From: Bacteroidota bacterium
GTDB lineage: Bacteria; Bacteroidota; Bacteroidia; Flavobacteriales; Weeksellaceae
Direction: 5' to 3'
DNA length: 64,000 nt
Assembly (NCBI GenBank): GCA_023393915.1
Contig: JAEXBS010000021.1
Span: 130,604-194,603, forward strand
The position numbers and the translations under genes are program-made. Under the pieces are notes generated by a model. That model ran no database searches and was not told the origin of the DNA. It saw nothing but the letters and a program-made list of their open reading frames with translations. Of this stretch, positions 1 through 7,889 are shown piece after piece (position 1 is the stretch's first letter; the number at the start of each line of letters is the position of its first letter).

Positions 1-618
1 ATGAACACTACTTTACTTGAAACGATTGAGCAGAAAATCTTAGCTCAGCCGATTTCCTCCGAGCGCCAGGCAGTACTTGAGCCCTTTGTAAACTATCTTA
101 AGAAGAAGATAGAAAGCGGGGAGTCTATAAACCTGAATTTTATTTGCACTCACAATTCGAGAAGAAGCCATTTTTCTCAAATTTGGGCTCAGGTCGCTAG
201 TGCTTATTTTGAGATTTCTACAGTGCAGTGTTATTCTGGTGGGACCGAGAAGACTGCACTTTACCCTAGTGTTCTGAAAGCTTTGGAAATGCAAGGTCTT
301 TCGGTAATTCAACTATCGGATGAGCAGAATCCCGTATACGCGATTAAGTGGGATGATAATGCCGCGCCTCTTATTGGTTTCTCTAAGAAATTCGATAGCG
401 CTTTCAACCCAAAAAGCTCGTTTGCTGCAATTATGACCTGTTCTCAGGCTGATGAAGGTTGCCCCTTTGTCCCAGGAGCGGAGGCCAGAATTCCCTTAAA
501 TTACCGGGATCCAAAGTATTCGGACGGCTCTAGTGAAGAGACTGAAGTCTACTTTAATACGAGCTTAGAGATCGCTAAGGAATTATTTTATGTGTTTTCT
601 CAAGTGAAGAACGGATGA
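1..618 (+). CDS. ArsC-like low-molecular-weight phosphatase-fold protein (putative arsenate reductase)
   Basis: Cytoplasmic protein of the low-molecular-weight protein tyrosine phosphatase/arsenate reductase fold. A C-x5-R phosphate loop is visible (C49 to R55 in ICTHNSRRSH), with further cysteines at C147 and C154 and a YRDP segment at 168-171 in the place of the family's acid loop. Length, 205 aa, is normal for the Bacteroidota group often labelled protein-tyrosine-phosphatase. Its stop overlaps the start of an ACR3 arsenite exporter by four bases (ATGA), so the inferred role is reduction of arsenate to arsenite for export. The ATG is the first base of the window, so the promoter and any arsR lie outside. 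True phosphatase activity is the alternative. Confidence 0.85.
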   Translation: MNTTLLETIEQKILAQPISSERQAVLEPFVNYLKKKIESGESINLNFICTHNSRRSHFSQIWAQVASAYFEISTVQCYSGGTEKTALYPSVLKALEMQGLSVIQLSDEQNPVYAIKWDDNAAPLIGFSKKFDSAFNPKSSFAAIMTCSQADEGCPFVPGAEARIPLNYRDPKYSDGSSEETEVYFNTSLEIAKELFYVFSQVKNG

Positions 619-1643
619 AAACGAAACTTAAATTTTTAGACCGCTACTTAACCCTATGGATTTTTTTAGCCATGGTTCTAGGCGTAGCTATCGGTTATTT
701 TTTTCCAAGTACATCACAAGTTTTTACTCAGTTGAGTGTTGGTACCACGAATATTCCTTTAGCTATCGGGCTTATTTTGATGATGTATCCCCCTTTGGCG
801 AAAGTGGACTATTCCTTACTTCCTCGCGTTTTAAAGGATAAAAAGGTAATTGGGCTCTCTGTCGTTTTGAATTGGGTGGTTGGAACTTTATTAATGTTCG
901 GTCTAGCGATACTCTTCTTAAGAGACCAACCTGAATATATGGCCGGGTTAATCTTAATTGGTTTAGCTCGCTGCATCGCGATGGTGATTGTATGGAGTGA
1001 TCTGGCTCATGCCAATAGAGAATACACCGCTATGCTGGTGGCTTTAAACAGTGTTTTCCAAGTGCTTACTTATAGCTTTTTGGTATGGCTGTTCTTGGGA
1101 GTTCTACCTGGAAGATTAGGGTTAGATAATTTTAATGTAGAGGTGTCTGTTTCTCAGGTAGCAGAGAGTGTTTTCATCTATTTAGGGATTCCTTTTATTT
1201 TAGGCTTTTTAAGTCGCTACCTTCTGGTTAAATCAAAAGGAAAAAAGTGGTACCAAAAGAAATTTATCCCTCGGATTTCTCCGATTACACTCTATGCACT
1301 GCTTTTCACTATCGTAATTATGTTTAGCTTAAAAGGAGATAAGATTGTTGAATTGCCGATGGATGTACTTACGGTTGCGATTCCGCTTATCCTTTATTTT
1401 ATTTTGATGTTCTTTATCAGCTTCTTTCTAGGTATAGCACTCCAATTACCTTACGACAAAAATGCTTCTGTTGCTTTTACGGCCACTGGAAATAATTTCG
1501 AGCTCGCTATTGCCGTTTCAATTGCTGTTTTTGGGATTCACTCCCCTCAAGCTTTTGTTGGGGTGATCGGTCCTTTAGTGGAAGTTCCGGTATTAATTTT
1601 ACTTGTAAAGGTCAGTTGGTGGTTAAAGAAAAAAATATACTAA
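615..1643 (+). CDS. acr3: ACR3-family arsenite efflux permease
   Basis: Integral inner-membrane protein of 342 aa with about ten hydrophobic segments, typical of the ACR3/BASS transporter superfamily. The segment ARCIAMVIVW contains the cysteine conserved in the fourth transmembrane helix of ACR3 proteins, and the ATGNNFELAIA segment near residue 290 matches the second family signature. The family exports As(III), and sometimes Sb(III), using the proton gradient. The start overlaps the stop of the upstream ArsC-like gene, so the two are translationally coupled. Both motifs and length agree, and I see nothing odd in the frame. Confidence 0.92.
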   Translation: MKTKLKFLDRYLTLWIFLAMVLGVAIGYFFPSTSQVFTQLSVGTTNIPLAIGLILMMYPPLAKVDYSLLPRVLKDKKVIGLSVVLNWVVGTLLMFGLAILFLRDQPEYMAGLILIGLARCIAMVIVWSDLAHANREYTAMLVALNSVFQVLTYSFLVWLFLGVLPGRLGLDNFNVEVSVSQVAESVFIYLGIPFILGFLSRYLLVKSKGKKWYQKKFIPRISPITLYALLFTIVIMFSLKGDKIVELPMDVLTVAIPLILYFILMFFISFFLGIALQLPYDKNASVAFTATGNNFELAIAVSIAVFGIHSPQAFVGVIGPLVEVPVLILLVKVSWWLKKKIY

Positions 1644-1666
1644 AGTATCCGAGTATAACGAAATAA

Positions 1667-1698
1667 AAAAGGAGATACCTAATAGGTAGTCTCCTTTT
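1667..1698. terminator. Bidirectional hairpin terminator after the arsenic operon
   Basis: Inverted repeat AAAAGGAGATACCT / AGGTAGTCTCCTTTT with a 3-base loop and one bulge. It ends in a T run on the plus strand and, read on the minus strand, has a matching T-rich tail from the A run at 1661-1670. It lies 23 bases after the acr3 stop and would also suit transcription from the tRNA-like remnant that follows. Confidence 0.75.
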
Positions 1699-1731
1699 GT
1701 GATCCCGCTGGTACAAAACTCGAACCTTTTA
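1699..1731 (-). other. tRNA-like 3' end remnant (possible attachment-site scar)
   Basis: On the minus strand this reads AGGTTCGAGT ... CGGGATCA. It has a T-loop-like GTTCGAG and an acceptor-like end that resembles the 3' end of Bacteroidota tRNA-Arg(CCU), directly followed by a terminator-like hairpin as a real tRNA gene would be. No D arm or anticodon arm is present. It sits exactly where the arsenic genes give way to the carotenoid cluster, so an integration scar is plausible. The tRNA identity rests on recollection of family sequences and is uncertain. Confidence 0.35.
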
Positions 1732-1987
1732 TTAGAAGATTTGAGGCGATTGAACCAATTGAAAGATAGCTGTTATATATATATTATTTGGATAAAAATA
1801 AAGTTAGTTGCTCTAAACCGAAAAACACTTTAAATAGAGAAAAAAGGAAATTGTAAAAATTATCGCTGAAGAAATCACAAAGCAATTTAACCTTACCGAC
1901 TAACTCAAGAATGATCCTAATTTATAGTATTTGGTGCAACAGAAATAGGTATTCATAAAGCTGACTGAAAGCTTTATCGTCGCCTTT
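1732..1987. other. Intergenic, no gene recognised
   Basis: A+T-rich stretch between the tRNA-like remnant and the end of the carotenoid-linked cluster. It contains a TA dinucleotide run near 1773-1785 and a short open fragment on the plus strand (about 1848-1902) that ends in TAA and has no start or recognisable product. I see no RNA gene and no complete promoter. Confidence 0.5.
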
Positions 1988-2890
1988 CTACATAAAAAAT
2001 GTCTTTTCAATCGAGCTATATTCAAATTTAAATCCGGCCTTTTTTATTCTTTCATTGGCCACCCTAGAACCATTTAATAACATTACGGACATTTCTCCAA
2101 AAAATAATTTTATCAGAAATGTAGGTGCATTGGGCAAAAAGCTTTTCTTCCCGAATGATTGTAGAAGTGCTTCCGAAAAATCATTCATCATAATGTGCTT
2201 GGAAGAAACAGCATTAAAAATCCCACGTATTTCATTTGTTTTTAAGATAAATTCATACAACCGGACTAAATCTCTAATATCAATCCAGGGCAAATATTGC
2301 TTGCCGTTTCCTAATGATGTATTGATGCCCAACTTCGCCAAAGGTGCTAATTTTTTATACATGCCACCCTCTTTCCCGAGGACAACACCAAGTCTTAAAA
2401 TCACCGTGGTAATACCCAAACTTTCGAATTGCAATGCTGATTTTTCCCACTTTTCACAAACATTCGCTAGAAAATCGTTCCCATTATTGGATTCTTCTGT
2501 AAGTATCTCATCGGAAGTAAATGCCCCATAATACCCTGTGGCAGAAGAGGAAATGAAAGAATGTATGTTAGAACCCGTTGTTTTAACATACTTAAAAAGC
2601 AAATCTATTGCCTTGATCCGGCTTACAATTATTTCAACTTTCCTTTTTTCCGTCCAACGTTTTTCGGAAATGTTTTCTCCGGTTAGATTGATGATTTTCG
2701 TAACGCCCTCAAAGGCTTTTTCGTCAATAAAGCCATTTTCAATATCCCATTTAAAATACTGGATGTTTTCCGTGGTATCGATACTGTTCCTTCGGGTTAA
2801 GACATTTACGATATAGCCACAATTTATCAGGTGTTTAATTAATGCTTTTCCAACAAAACCTGTGCCCCCGGCGATTAATATCTTTTTCAT
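1988..2890 (-). CDS. TIGR01777-family NAD(P)-dependent epimerase/dehydratase-like protein
   Basis: 300 aa SDR-fold protein. The N-terminal glycine-rich NAD(P) motif GGTGFVG is at residues 8-14, and the TIGR01777 hallmarks ITNLTGENI-like, SSSATGYYG and LRLGVVLGKEGG follow in order. The family (YfcH/SDR39U1-like) has no firmly assigned substrate. The start codon overlaps the stop of the upstream idi gene by four bases, so it is the last gene of the carotenoid/photolyase operon. Proteins of this family often accompany such operons in Bacteroidota. The frame is intact. Confidence 0.88.
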   Translation of the reverse strand: MKKILIAGGTGFVGKALIKHLINCGYIVNVLTRRNSIDTTENIQYFKWDIENGFIDEKAFEGVTKIINLTGENISEKRWTEKRKVEIIVSRIKAIDLLFKYVKTTGSNIHSFISSSATGYYGAFTSDEILTEESNNGNDFLANVCEKWEKSALQFESLGITTVILRLGVVLGKEGGMYKKLAPLAKLGINTSLGNGKQYLPWIDIRDLVRLYEFILKTNEIRGIFNAVSSKHIMMNDFSEALLQSFGKKSFLPNAPTFLIKLFFGEMSVMLLNGSRVANERIKKAGFKFEYSSIEKTFFM

Positions 2891-3405
2891 TGATTGATTT
2901 TTGAAAGTAACTCCGGAAAAGCCTGTTTGAACCAGACCGTGTAATGCGATGGATTATTTTTTATATCTAGTATAATTTCATCCGCATTCATCCACTTATA
3001 GTCCTGTGCTTCATCTCGGTTTAAAACAGGACTTTGGTCAGAGTAACCAACAAAAACATAATCCAACTCGTGTTCTGTCAAATTATTTTCAACGCGCTCA
3101 TTGTATATAAATGAATAGATCAATTTTAAATCACATTTCAGTCCCATTTCATAATTTAGCCGCTCCTCCGCACTTAAAGCAACGTTTTCTCCCCATTGCG
3201 GATGCGAACAACAGGTATTTGTCCATAAACTGGCTCCGTGGTATTTGTGCCCTGCCCGCTGCTGTAAAAGCAATTCCCCTTTACCATTGAATATAAATAC
3301 CGAAAAAGCTCTGTGAAGCCACCCTTGTTCATGAGCAACCAGTTTTTCCATCTCAGCAATTGCATTATCGCTTTCATCCACTAGCACTATATTGTTTCTC
3401 TCCAT
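2887..3405 (-). CDS. idi: Isopentenyl-diphosphate delta-isomerase, type 1
   Basis: 172 aa Nudix-fold enzyme that interconverts isopentenyl and dimethylallyl diphosphate, feeding isoprenoid and carotenoid synthesis. Visible signatures are the type 1 segment SLWTNTCCSHPQWGE, carrying the catalytic cysteine and a metal-binding histidine, and the Nudix-like AEERLNYEMG. Length fits the family. It lies 20 bases downstream of the photolyase gene and overlaps the next gene, as expected for one operon. It is the precursor-supply step of this otherwise decayed carotenoid cluster. Confidence 0.93.
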   Translation of the reverse strand: MERNNIVLVDESDNAIAEMEKLVAHEQGWLHRAFSVFIFNGKGELLLQQRAGHKYHGASLWTNTCCSHPQWGENVALSAEERLNYEMGLKCDLKLIYSFIYNERVENNLTEHELDYVFVGYSDQSPVLNRDEAQDYKWMNADEIILDIKNNPSHYTVWFKQAFPELLSKINQ

Positions 3406-3425
3406 TTTTCAATTAAGGTTACTAT

Positions 3426-4727
3426 TTAGTTGTCTCTAACAGCCTCTCCATATACTTTTAAAGCCCTTTCTCGTGCGAAATTGTGTTCTAACATTTTTTC
3501 GGGATAAGCATCTGTCCCAAATTGGGGAAGCCATTTTTTAATATATTCCAGCTTTTTGTCAAATTTTTCGGTTTGTAAAGCGGGGTTAAACACCCTGAAA
3601 TAGGGTGCAGCATCGCAACCCGAACCTGCTGCCCATTGCCAGTTTCCATTGTTGGCAGACAAGTCATAATCGTTCAGCTTCTGAGCAAAGTAGACTTCGC
3701 CCCAACGCCAATCGATCAGTAAATGCTTGCACAAAAAACTCGCTACGATCATCCGAACCCGGTTGTGCATAAAACCTGTTTGGTTCAACTGTCGCATTCC
3801 TGCATCTACAATCGGATAGCCTGTTTTTCCCTCACACCATTTTTCATATTCCCGCTCATTGTTTCGCCATTTGATAGTATCGTATTTAGCTTTGAAGGAT
3901 TGGTTAACCACTTTCGGGAAATGATACAGGATTTGCATAAAAAATTCCCGCCAGATCAATTCATTCAGCCACGTTTGATTGTGGTTCAATGCAAAAGCTA
4001 CGCATTTACGAATACTGATGGTGCCAAATCGAAGAGCGATGCCCAACTCTGTTGTCCTTTGCATTGCTGGATAATCCCTGAACTTGTCGTATTCATCAAT
4101 AATTTTTTCATCTAATTTTGGGAGTGAAAAAGTAATATCTGTTTTCTCAAAACCAAGTTCATTCAACAAAGGAATTTCGGTAAACTCTTGCCTGAAAAAT
4201 TTATTGTAATCAGGATCGTACGACTTGTAATTTTCTTCCCTCAATAACTCTTTCCATTTTTTGGAATAAGGGGTGTAAACTGTGTAAGGTGTGCCGTCAT
4301 TTTTCACCACATCATTTTTATCAAAAATGACCTGATCTTTTAATGCCTTAAAAGGAATGTTTCGTTCGTTGAAAAATTGGTAAATCTCCGTATCCCGTTT
4401 AATGGCTTGCGGTTCATAATCCCGATTGCAAAAGACACCTTGAATATCATATTTTTCGGAAAGTATTTTAAAAACATCCGACGGATTGCCATAAAATGTA
4501 TTCAGCCTTGCGTTGAATGTCTTCAATCCATTATTTATGGTCGAAAGTACCTGATGGATGTAGTCAACCCTTCGGTCCTTTTTATCTTCTAATTTTTTCA
4601 GGATGGTTTCATCAAAAATAAAAATAGGGAATACGGGAAATTCAGAAGCAAGTGCGTGATATAACCCCACATTGTCTTCCAAACGCAAATCTCTGCGAAA
4701 CCAAAAAACGGAGACCTTACTTTTCAT
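3426..4727 (-). CDS. Deoxyribodipyrimidine photolyase / cryptochrome family protein
   Basis: 433 aa flavoprotein of the photolyase/cryptochrome family. The N-terminal antenna-domain start VFWFRRDLRLEDN is at residues 8-20, and the C-terminal FAD-binding part carries NDYDLSANNGNWQW and the segment GCDAAPYFRVFNP. Photolyases use blue light to split cyclobutane pyrimidine dimers, while cryptochromes of the same fold act as photoreceptors, and sequence alone does not separate them here. The gene overlaps the lipocalin gene by 11 bases. Its place among carotenoid genes fits the usual light-protection operon of Bacteroidota. The frame is intact. Confidence 0.92.
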   Translation of the reverse strand: MKSKVSVFWFRRDLRLEDNVGLYHALASEFPVFPIFIFDETILKKLEDKKDRRVDYIHQVLSTINNGLKTFNARLNTFYGNPSDVFKILSEKYDIQGVFCNRDYEPQAIKRDTEIYQFFNERNIPFKALKDQVIFDKNDVVKNDGTPYTVYTPYSKKWKELLREENYKSYDPDYNKFFRQEFTEIPLLNELGFEKTDITFSLPKLDEKIIDEYDKFRDYPAMQRTTELGIALRFGTISIRKCVAFALNHNQTWLNELIWREFFMQILYHFPKVVNQSFKAKYDTIKWRNNEREYEKWCEGKTGYPIVDAGMRQLNQTGFMHNRVRMIVASFLCKHLLIDWRWGEVYFAQKLNDYDLSANNGNWQWAAGSGCDAAPYFRVFNPALQTEKFDKKLEYIKKWLPQFGTDAYPEKMLEHNFARERALKVYGEAVRDN

Positions 4728-5280
4728 TCAGAAATGGATTATCGTTCCTGTCGTGTTTTACCCAGATAAGTTCAGAGGTGTCGTAGCCTATTTCTTCTGC
4801 AATTCTCAAGTAGTTGGATTTGATTTCTTCAGGAATACTTTTTGTTCTCGATAGAATCCACAAATAATCCAAGTTTTTTCCGGCAATTAAGGCATATTGG
4901 TAACTTTCTTCCACTGCAACTACATTGTAACCTGTATAAAAGGGGCCGAAAAAACTTACTTTTAATCCTGCAACATCTTTATTTCCTCTAAACTTTGCTA
5001 AGCCATCCGCTTTTTTCCATTCTGCTTTTTTGTAATTATAACCACTGTTCAACACAGCGATGTTGCCTTTTTTGTTCAGGCTGTATTGAGCGGAAACATT
5101 GTCCAAATCCTTTTCAAAACGAAAATCAAAACGAGCAATTTCGTACCATGTGCCCAAATACCTATCTAAATCAAAGTTTTTGACTGGCTTTGCATTTTTG
5201 GGGATGGGGGCACAGGAATTTAAAAGAGCAACTAAGCCTATGGCACAGGCTGCTATTAAAATTTTATTTTTTGCTTTCAT
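4717..5280 (-). CDS. Blc-like lipocalin lipoprotein
   Basis: Lipocalin of the bacterial Blc family. After a signal peptide with lipobox LLNSC comes the lipocalin signature DRYLGTWYEIARFD, and near the C-terminus a GKNLDYLWILSR segment typical of the fold. I chose the ATG at 5280 (MKAKNKIL...), since it gives a normal lipoprotein signal; the frame is open to an ATG at 5304. It is predicted to be membrane-anchored and to bind a hydrophobic ligand. In this operon a lipid or carotenoid ligand is a guess from context. It overlaps both neighbours slightly. Confidence 0.85.
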   Translation of the reverse strand: MKAKNKILIAACAIGLVALLNSCAPIPKNAKPVKNFDLDRYLGTWYEIARFDFRFEKDLDNVSAQYSLNKKGNIAVLNSGYNYKKAEWKKADGLAKFRGNKDVAGLKVSFFGPFYTGYNVVAVEESYQYALIAGKNLDYLWILSRTKSIPEEIKSNYLRIAEEIGYDTSELIWVKHDRNDNPFLNEK

Positions 5281-5965
5281 TGTGCGTATATTTAAATTTT
5301 TCAAAAAAGTAGAGCACCAAAAGAAACTGTGTATATCCGTAAACGGCGTCTTCGATTGGTATCGTTAGTATTCGTATGCCTAGGAAATCTCCAGGATTGT
5401 AATTCACTATGGGTGTTTCTAATCCAGTACCAGTCAGCACGCCATTTACTGGAAAGAAACCTAGCATCAATATTGTAAATACCAGCGATGCTTTGCCAAT
5501 CCAATCTGCCCGAGCAATAAAATGCAGGTAAATTAAAGTTGCTGAAGTGGTGATAGCTGTTACCAATGTATAGATTTTATCGTAATGCAACAAAGCGATA
5601 ACCACACAGACAATCAAAGTGACAAAAACGATAAGATTATTAAAGCTGGATAGCCATCCTAGCTTGAAAAATTTATCAAAGCAGAAATAGGTAAATACGC
5701 ATGAAAATGGAATGAATATAAAGAAAAGCCACTCTTCAAGAGGCAATCCCGCTATCACTATTCCAAGAGTGTAGTCTGTGTTGAACCACCAAACACCTTT
5801 TGCCGTAAACCATACATCCCAAGATATTAATGGAATGGCAACTAGAACGGCGGATTTTATGTACGCTCCAAAATATCGGTTAAAGCGAATTTGCTTATCA
5901 AAAGATGCAATGAAGCAAATGATAACCGTAAAAAATAATATCAGTGAATACGTATATGCCATCAT
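5264..5965 (-). CDS. Lycopene cyclase (CrtYcd-type, fused halves)
   Basis: 233 aa membrane protein with about seven hydrophobic segments. It shows the two acidic motifs of heterodimeric-type lycopene cyclases in one chain: PLEEWLFF near residue 77 and IPIEDAVYG near residue 203. The family turns the ends of lycopene into beta rings, giving beta-carotene. It overlaps the hydroxylase gene by four bases (stop/start ATGA type), so translation is coupled. The frame is intact, although this operon no longer has an intact desaturase to supply lycopene. Confidence 0.87.
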   Translation of the reverse strand: MMAYTYSLILFFTVIICFIASFDKQIRFNRYFGAYIKSAVLVAIPLISWDVWFTAKGVWWFNTDYTLGIVIAGLPLEEWLFFIFIPFSCVFTYFCFDKFFKLGWLSSFNNLIVFVTLIVCVVIALLHYDKIYTLVTAITTSATLIYLHFIARADWIGKASLVFTILMLGFFPVNGVLTGTGLETPIVNYNPGDFLGIRILTIPIEDAVYGYTQFLLVLYFFEKFKYTHNESKK

Positions 5966-6420
5966 TTTTTAGAAGAATTGAAATACATTTTAAAATACTT
6001 GAATGGCACATATAAAAAGCCAAAACACTCACCATTTTCTTTGCCAATATGCTTGTGATGTTGTTTATGTGCTCTTCGAAGTGCCAAAAAATAGGGGTTT
6101 TTCGTCTTGGTCAATAATTTAATCCTTTGGTGGATAAAGACATCGTGTACGAAAAAATAGGCCATTCCATACAGCATAATGCCCAATCCTATAAAAAACA
6201 AATAATTGAAATTTTCTAGCGAACCGAAATACATTAATGCGATGGTCGGTATAGCAAATATGACAAAGAAATAGTCATTCTTTTCAAGAGCTCCTTCATT
6301 GCTATGATCGTGATGGTCTTTGTGTAAACCCCAAAGAAAGCCGTGCATAATATATTTGTGGATAACCCAAGTGGCTCCTTCCATGACTATAAATGCTCCA
6401 AATACAATTAAAAAGTTCAT
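5962..6420 (-). CDS. crtZ: Beta-carotene hydroxylase (sterol desaturase/fatty acid hydroxylase superfamily)
   Basis: 152 aa membrane di-iron enzyme with four histidine boxes: HKYIMH (21-26), HKDHHDH, HDVFIH and HKQHHKH. This is the pattern of CrtZ carotene 3-hydroxylases that convert beta-carotene to zeaxanthin. Several membrane segments surround the boxes. It lies between the SRPBCC gene (nine-base gap) and lycopene cyclase (four-base overlap). The histidine pattern and neighbourhood agree, and the frame is intact. Confidence 0.88.
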   Translation of the reverse strand: MNFLIVFGAFIVMEGATWVIHKYIMHGFLWGLHKDHHDHSNEGALEKNDYFFVIFAIPTIALMYFGSLENFNYLFFIGLGIMLYGMAYFFVHDVFIHQRIKLLTKTKNPYFLALRRAHKQHHKHIGKENGECFGFLYVPFKYFKMYFNSSKK

Positions 6421-6429
6421 AGCCTCTTT

Positions 6430-6888
6430 TTACTTGTTAAATAATTTTTCTAAAACGCTGTAGCGGAAATCAAAGATGTGTGCCAACTTCTTTTTCACAA
6501 AGAGTCGATGTGCTATCTTCCCTAAAAAACCGTAAGGCAATTCATAATCTACAGTATCTTTCATCAGCACGCCGTCTTTATTGGGGATAAATTCGTGAAA
6601 ATGGTTCCAGTATTTGTAAGGCCCTTTCTCCTGAAAATCAATAAAGCTTTTATTGGGTTCCACATGGGTAATTCTCGTTCTCCACTTCAACGGAACTTTC
6701 AGCAACGGCGAAACGATATAATCGATCACCATTCCTTCAGTAATCTGTTCGCTGTTATAATCAGTCAGCACCGTAAAACCCATATTTTTGGGTGTAATCT
6801 TGGAAAGGTTCTTCGGACAAGAAAAAAAGTCCCAAGCTGTTTCGATATCGCAATTCAATTGTTGCTCCCTGTATAACCGGTGTTTCAT
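6430..6888 (-). CDS. SRPBCC-superfamily protein of the carotenoid cluster
   Basis: 152 aa protein of the START/Bet v1-like (SRPBCC, polyketide cyclase/COG4276) fold. It begins with a YREQQLNCDIETAWDFFS segment and contains the WRTRI and DTVDYELPYG segments typical of the group. These cytoplasmic proteins bind hydrophobic molecules in a helix-grip pocket. Members next to carotenoid genes are common in Bacteroidota, but their exact role is not established. It opens the intact part of the operon, 155 bases after the truncated crtI. Confidence 0.82.
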   Translation of the reverse strand: MKHRLYREQQLNCDIETAWDFFSCPKNLSKITPKNMGFTVLTDYNSEQITEGMVIDYIVSPLLKVPLKWRTRITHVEPNKSFIDFQEKGPYKYWNHFHEFIPNKDGVLMKDTVDYELPYGFLGKIAHRLFVKKKLAHIFDFRYSVLEKLFNK

Positions 6889-7043
6889 AGTTTAGTCTTT
6901 TAAAAGCGTTCCTATATTTGTCTGCAAAATCTCCGACCTGATTTAGTGTCGGTTTTCCTTAATAAATTTGGCATCCTCATTTATGTTTGACTTATATCCT
7001 AAAAAAGACGGAGCATTTTTTTGAACCGAAAGTCGGATAAATC
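6889..7043. other. Deletion junction inside the carotenoid operon
   Basis: Short stretch between the truncated crtI and the SRPBCC gene. Minus-strand frames give fragments such as FADKYRNAFKR just before the SRPBCC start, but nothing I can assign to crtI, crtB or another gene. It probably holds the join left when most of crtI and crtB were lost. Confidence 0.45.
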
Positions 7044-7202
7044 TTAATTCCACATTTTCAGGTTCTTTTTTGATTGCCTTGCTCTTCCTCCTGGTCGGTC
7101 GTGTTTTTCAAATACGTTAACTTCGTTTCCTGCTTTCACCAGATAGGCGGTTGCGGACAGTCCGGAAAAACCAGAACCGATAACGGCTATTTTCTTCTTC
7201 AT
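7044..7202 (-). pseudogene. crtI: Truncated phytoene desaturase (N-terminal stump)
   Basis: Only 52 codons remain. They encode the FAD-binding start of a CrtI-type desaturase: VIGSGFSGLSATAYL, a GxGxxG nucleotide fold, then VFEKHDRPGGRARQ. After that the similarity stops and a TAA follows. Full CrtI proteins are close to 490-500 aa. The ATG overlaps the stop of the marR frame (ATGA). The rest of crtI and all of crtB, which normally follow, are absent. In 6889-7043 I see no crtI or crtB sequence in any frame, so this is a deletion rather than a single frameshift. Confidence 0.82.
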
Positions 7203-7648
7203 CGCCCTTTATCTTTTAAAACTTCATTCAATAAATATTCTGGTTCAATATTTTTATCGTAGATCTGTTGATGAAAATCATTGAGTTTATTGAGCAACCT
7301 GATCAATTCCATTTTTTCGTTATGGGTTAAATCGCCTGTAACGATTTCAGTTGCTTTTCTGATTTTGTCCATTTGCTTTTTTAAAACCTCAAGCCCTTTA
7401 TTGCTGATGCTTAAAACCTTACTTCTTTTGTCGGTCTCAGAGTCGGTTTGATTTACCCAACGTTGCGCAATCAACCGGTTGATAACTTGCATTCCCCCAG
7501 GTTTTTCGTGAACGTTCCTTTTTATCAAGTCCATTTTGGTCATTTTCCCGAAAGCTTTTAGGTTAATGAGGTAGATAAAATCTTCCTGCGTAGAAAAATC
7601 CGATCCGAATATGGCGGACTTTGAATAACTCTTGGCATATCTGTTCAT
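7199..7648 (-). CDS. MarR-family transcriptional regulator, surviving C-terminal part
   Basis: 149 aa winged-helix regulator of the MarR family. The DNA-binding part carries FIYLINLKAFGKMTK-type helices, then a VINRLIAQRWVNQ recognition segment and the DKRSKV wing with NKGLEVL. The ORF begins at an internal ATG (7648). In-frame sequence upstream to 7861 clearly encodes the usual N-terminus but is interrupted by a stop. The internal start could yield a protein that keeps the whole HTH domain while lacking about 70 residues of the N-terminal dimerisation region. It heads the carotenoid/photolyase operon and would be its regulator. Confidence 0.75.
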   Translation of the reverse strand: MNRYAKSYSKSAIFGSDFSTQEDFIYLINLKAFGKMTKMDLIKRNVHEKPGGMQVINRLIAQRWVNQTDSETDKRSKVLSISNKGLEVLKKQMDKIRKATEIVTGDLTHNEKMELIRLLNKLNDFHQQIYDKNIEPEYLLNEVLKDKGR

Positions 7649-7861
7649 ATGGACAATTAAAGTATTAATGACACTTTCTGCACTACGTCCCTTTTCTTTT
7701 CCATCCCAACTAGGTTCATTATTTTTTTCTTCACCTTTATAATTGGCAACTATCCATCTTTTAAAACCTTCGATATCATTAGGATATGCCCTTCATTGAA
7801 GAACATCTGCTTCAAATTCCTCAAGCAGATTGACAACATTTTTTAGAATATCATATTTCAT
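7649..7861 (-). pseudogene. Broken N-terminal coding segment of the MarR regulator
   Basis: Reading from an ATG at 7861 gives MKYDILKNVVNLLEEFE..., then a TGA at 7795-7793, then in the same frame NDIEGFKRWIV and GRSAESVINTLIVH. This joins without a gap to the MNRYAKSYS start of the downstream ORF. Family members are continuous through this region, so the TGA is a nonsense mutation in what was one gene of about 220 codons. A promoter 18 bases upstream supports 7861 as the original start. Confidence 0.75.
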
Positions 7862-7871
7862 ACTGTTATAT

Positions 7872-7889
7872 TAGTATACAAATATACTA
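7872..7889 (-). promoter_or_regulatory. Promoter -7 box within a palindromic MarR-type operator
   Basis: A perfect inverted repeat TAGTATA-N4-TATACTA. On the minus strand it contains TATATTTG (7886-7879), which matches the Bacteroidota -7 consensus TAnnTTTG, and the original marR ATG follows 17 bases later. Further TATACTA-like half sites lie at about 7895-7925. A regulator bound here would block its own transcription. That this regulator is the adjacent MarR protein is inference from position. Confidence 0.65.

Noticed and set aside
1765..1790. TA-rich run as a replication origin or promoter
   Set aside because: It is only a short TA dinucleotide stretch; no DnaA boxes, iterons or adjacent gene start support a function.
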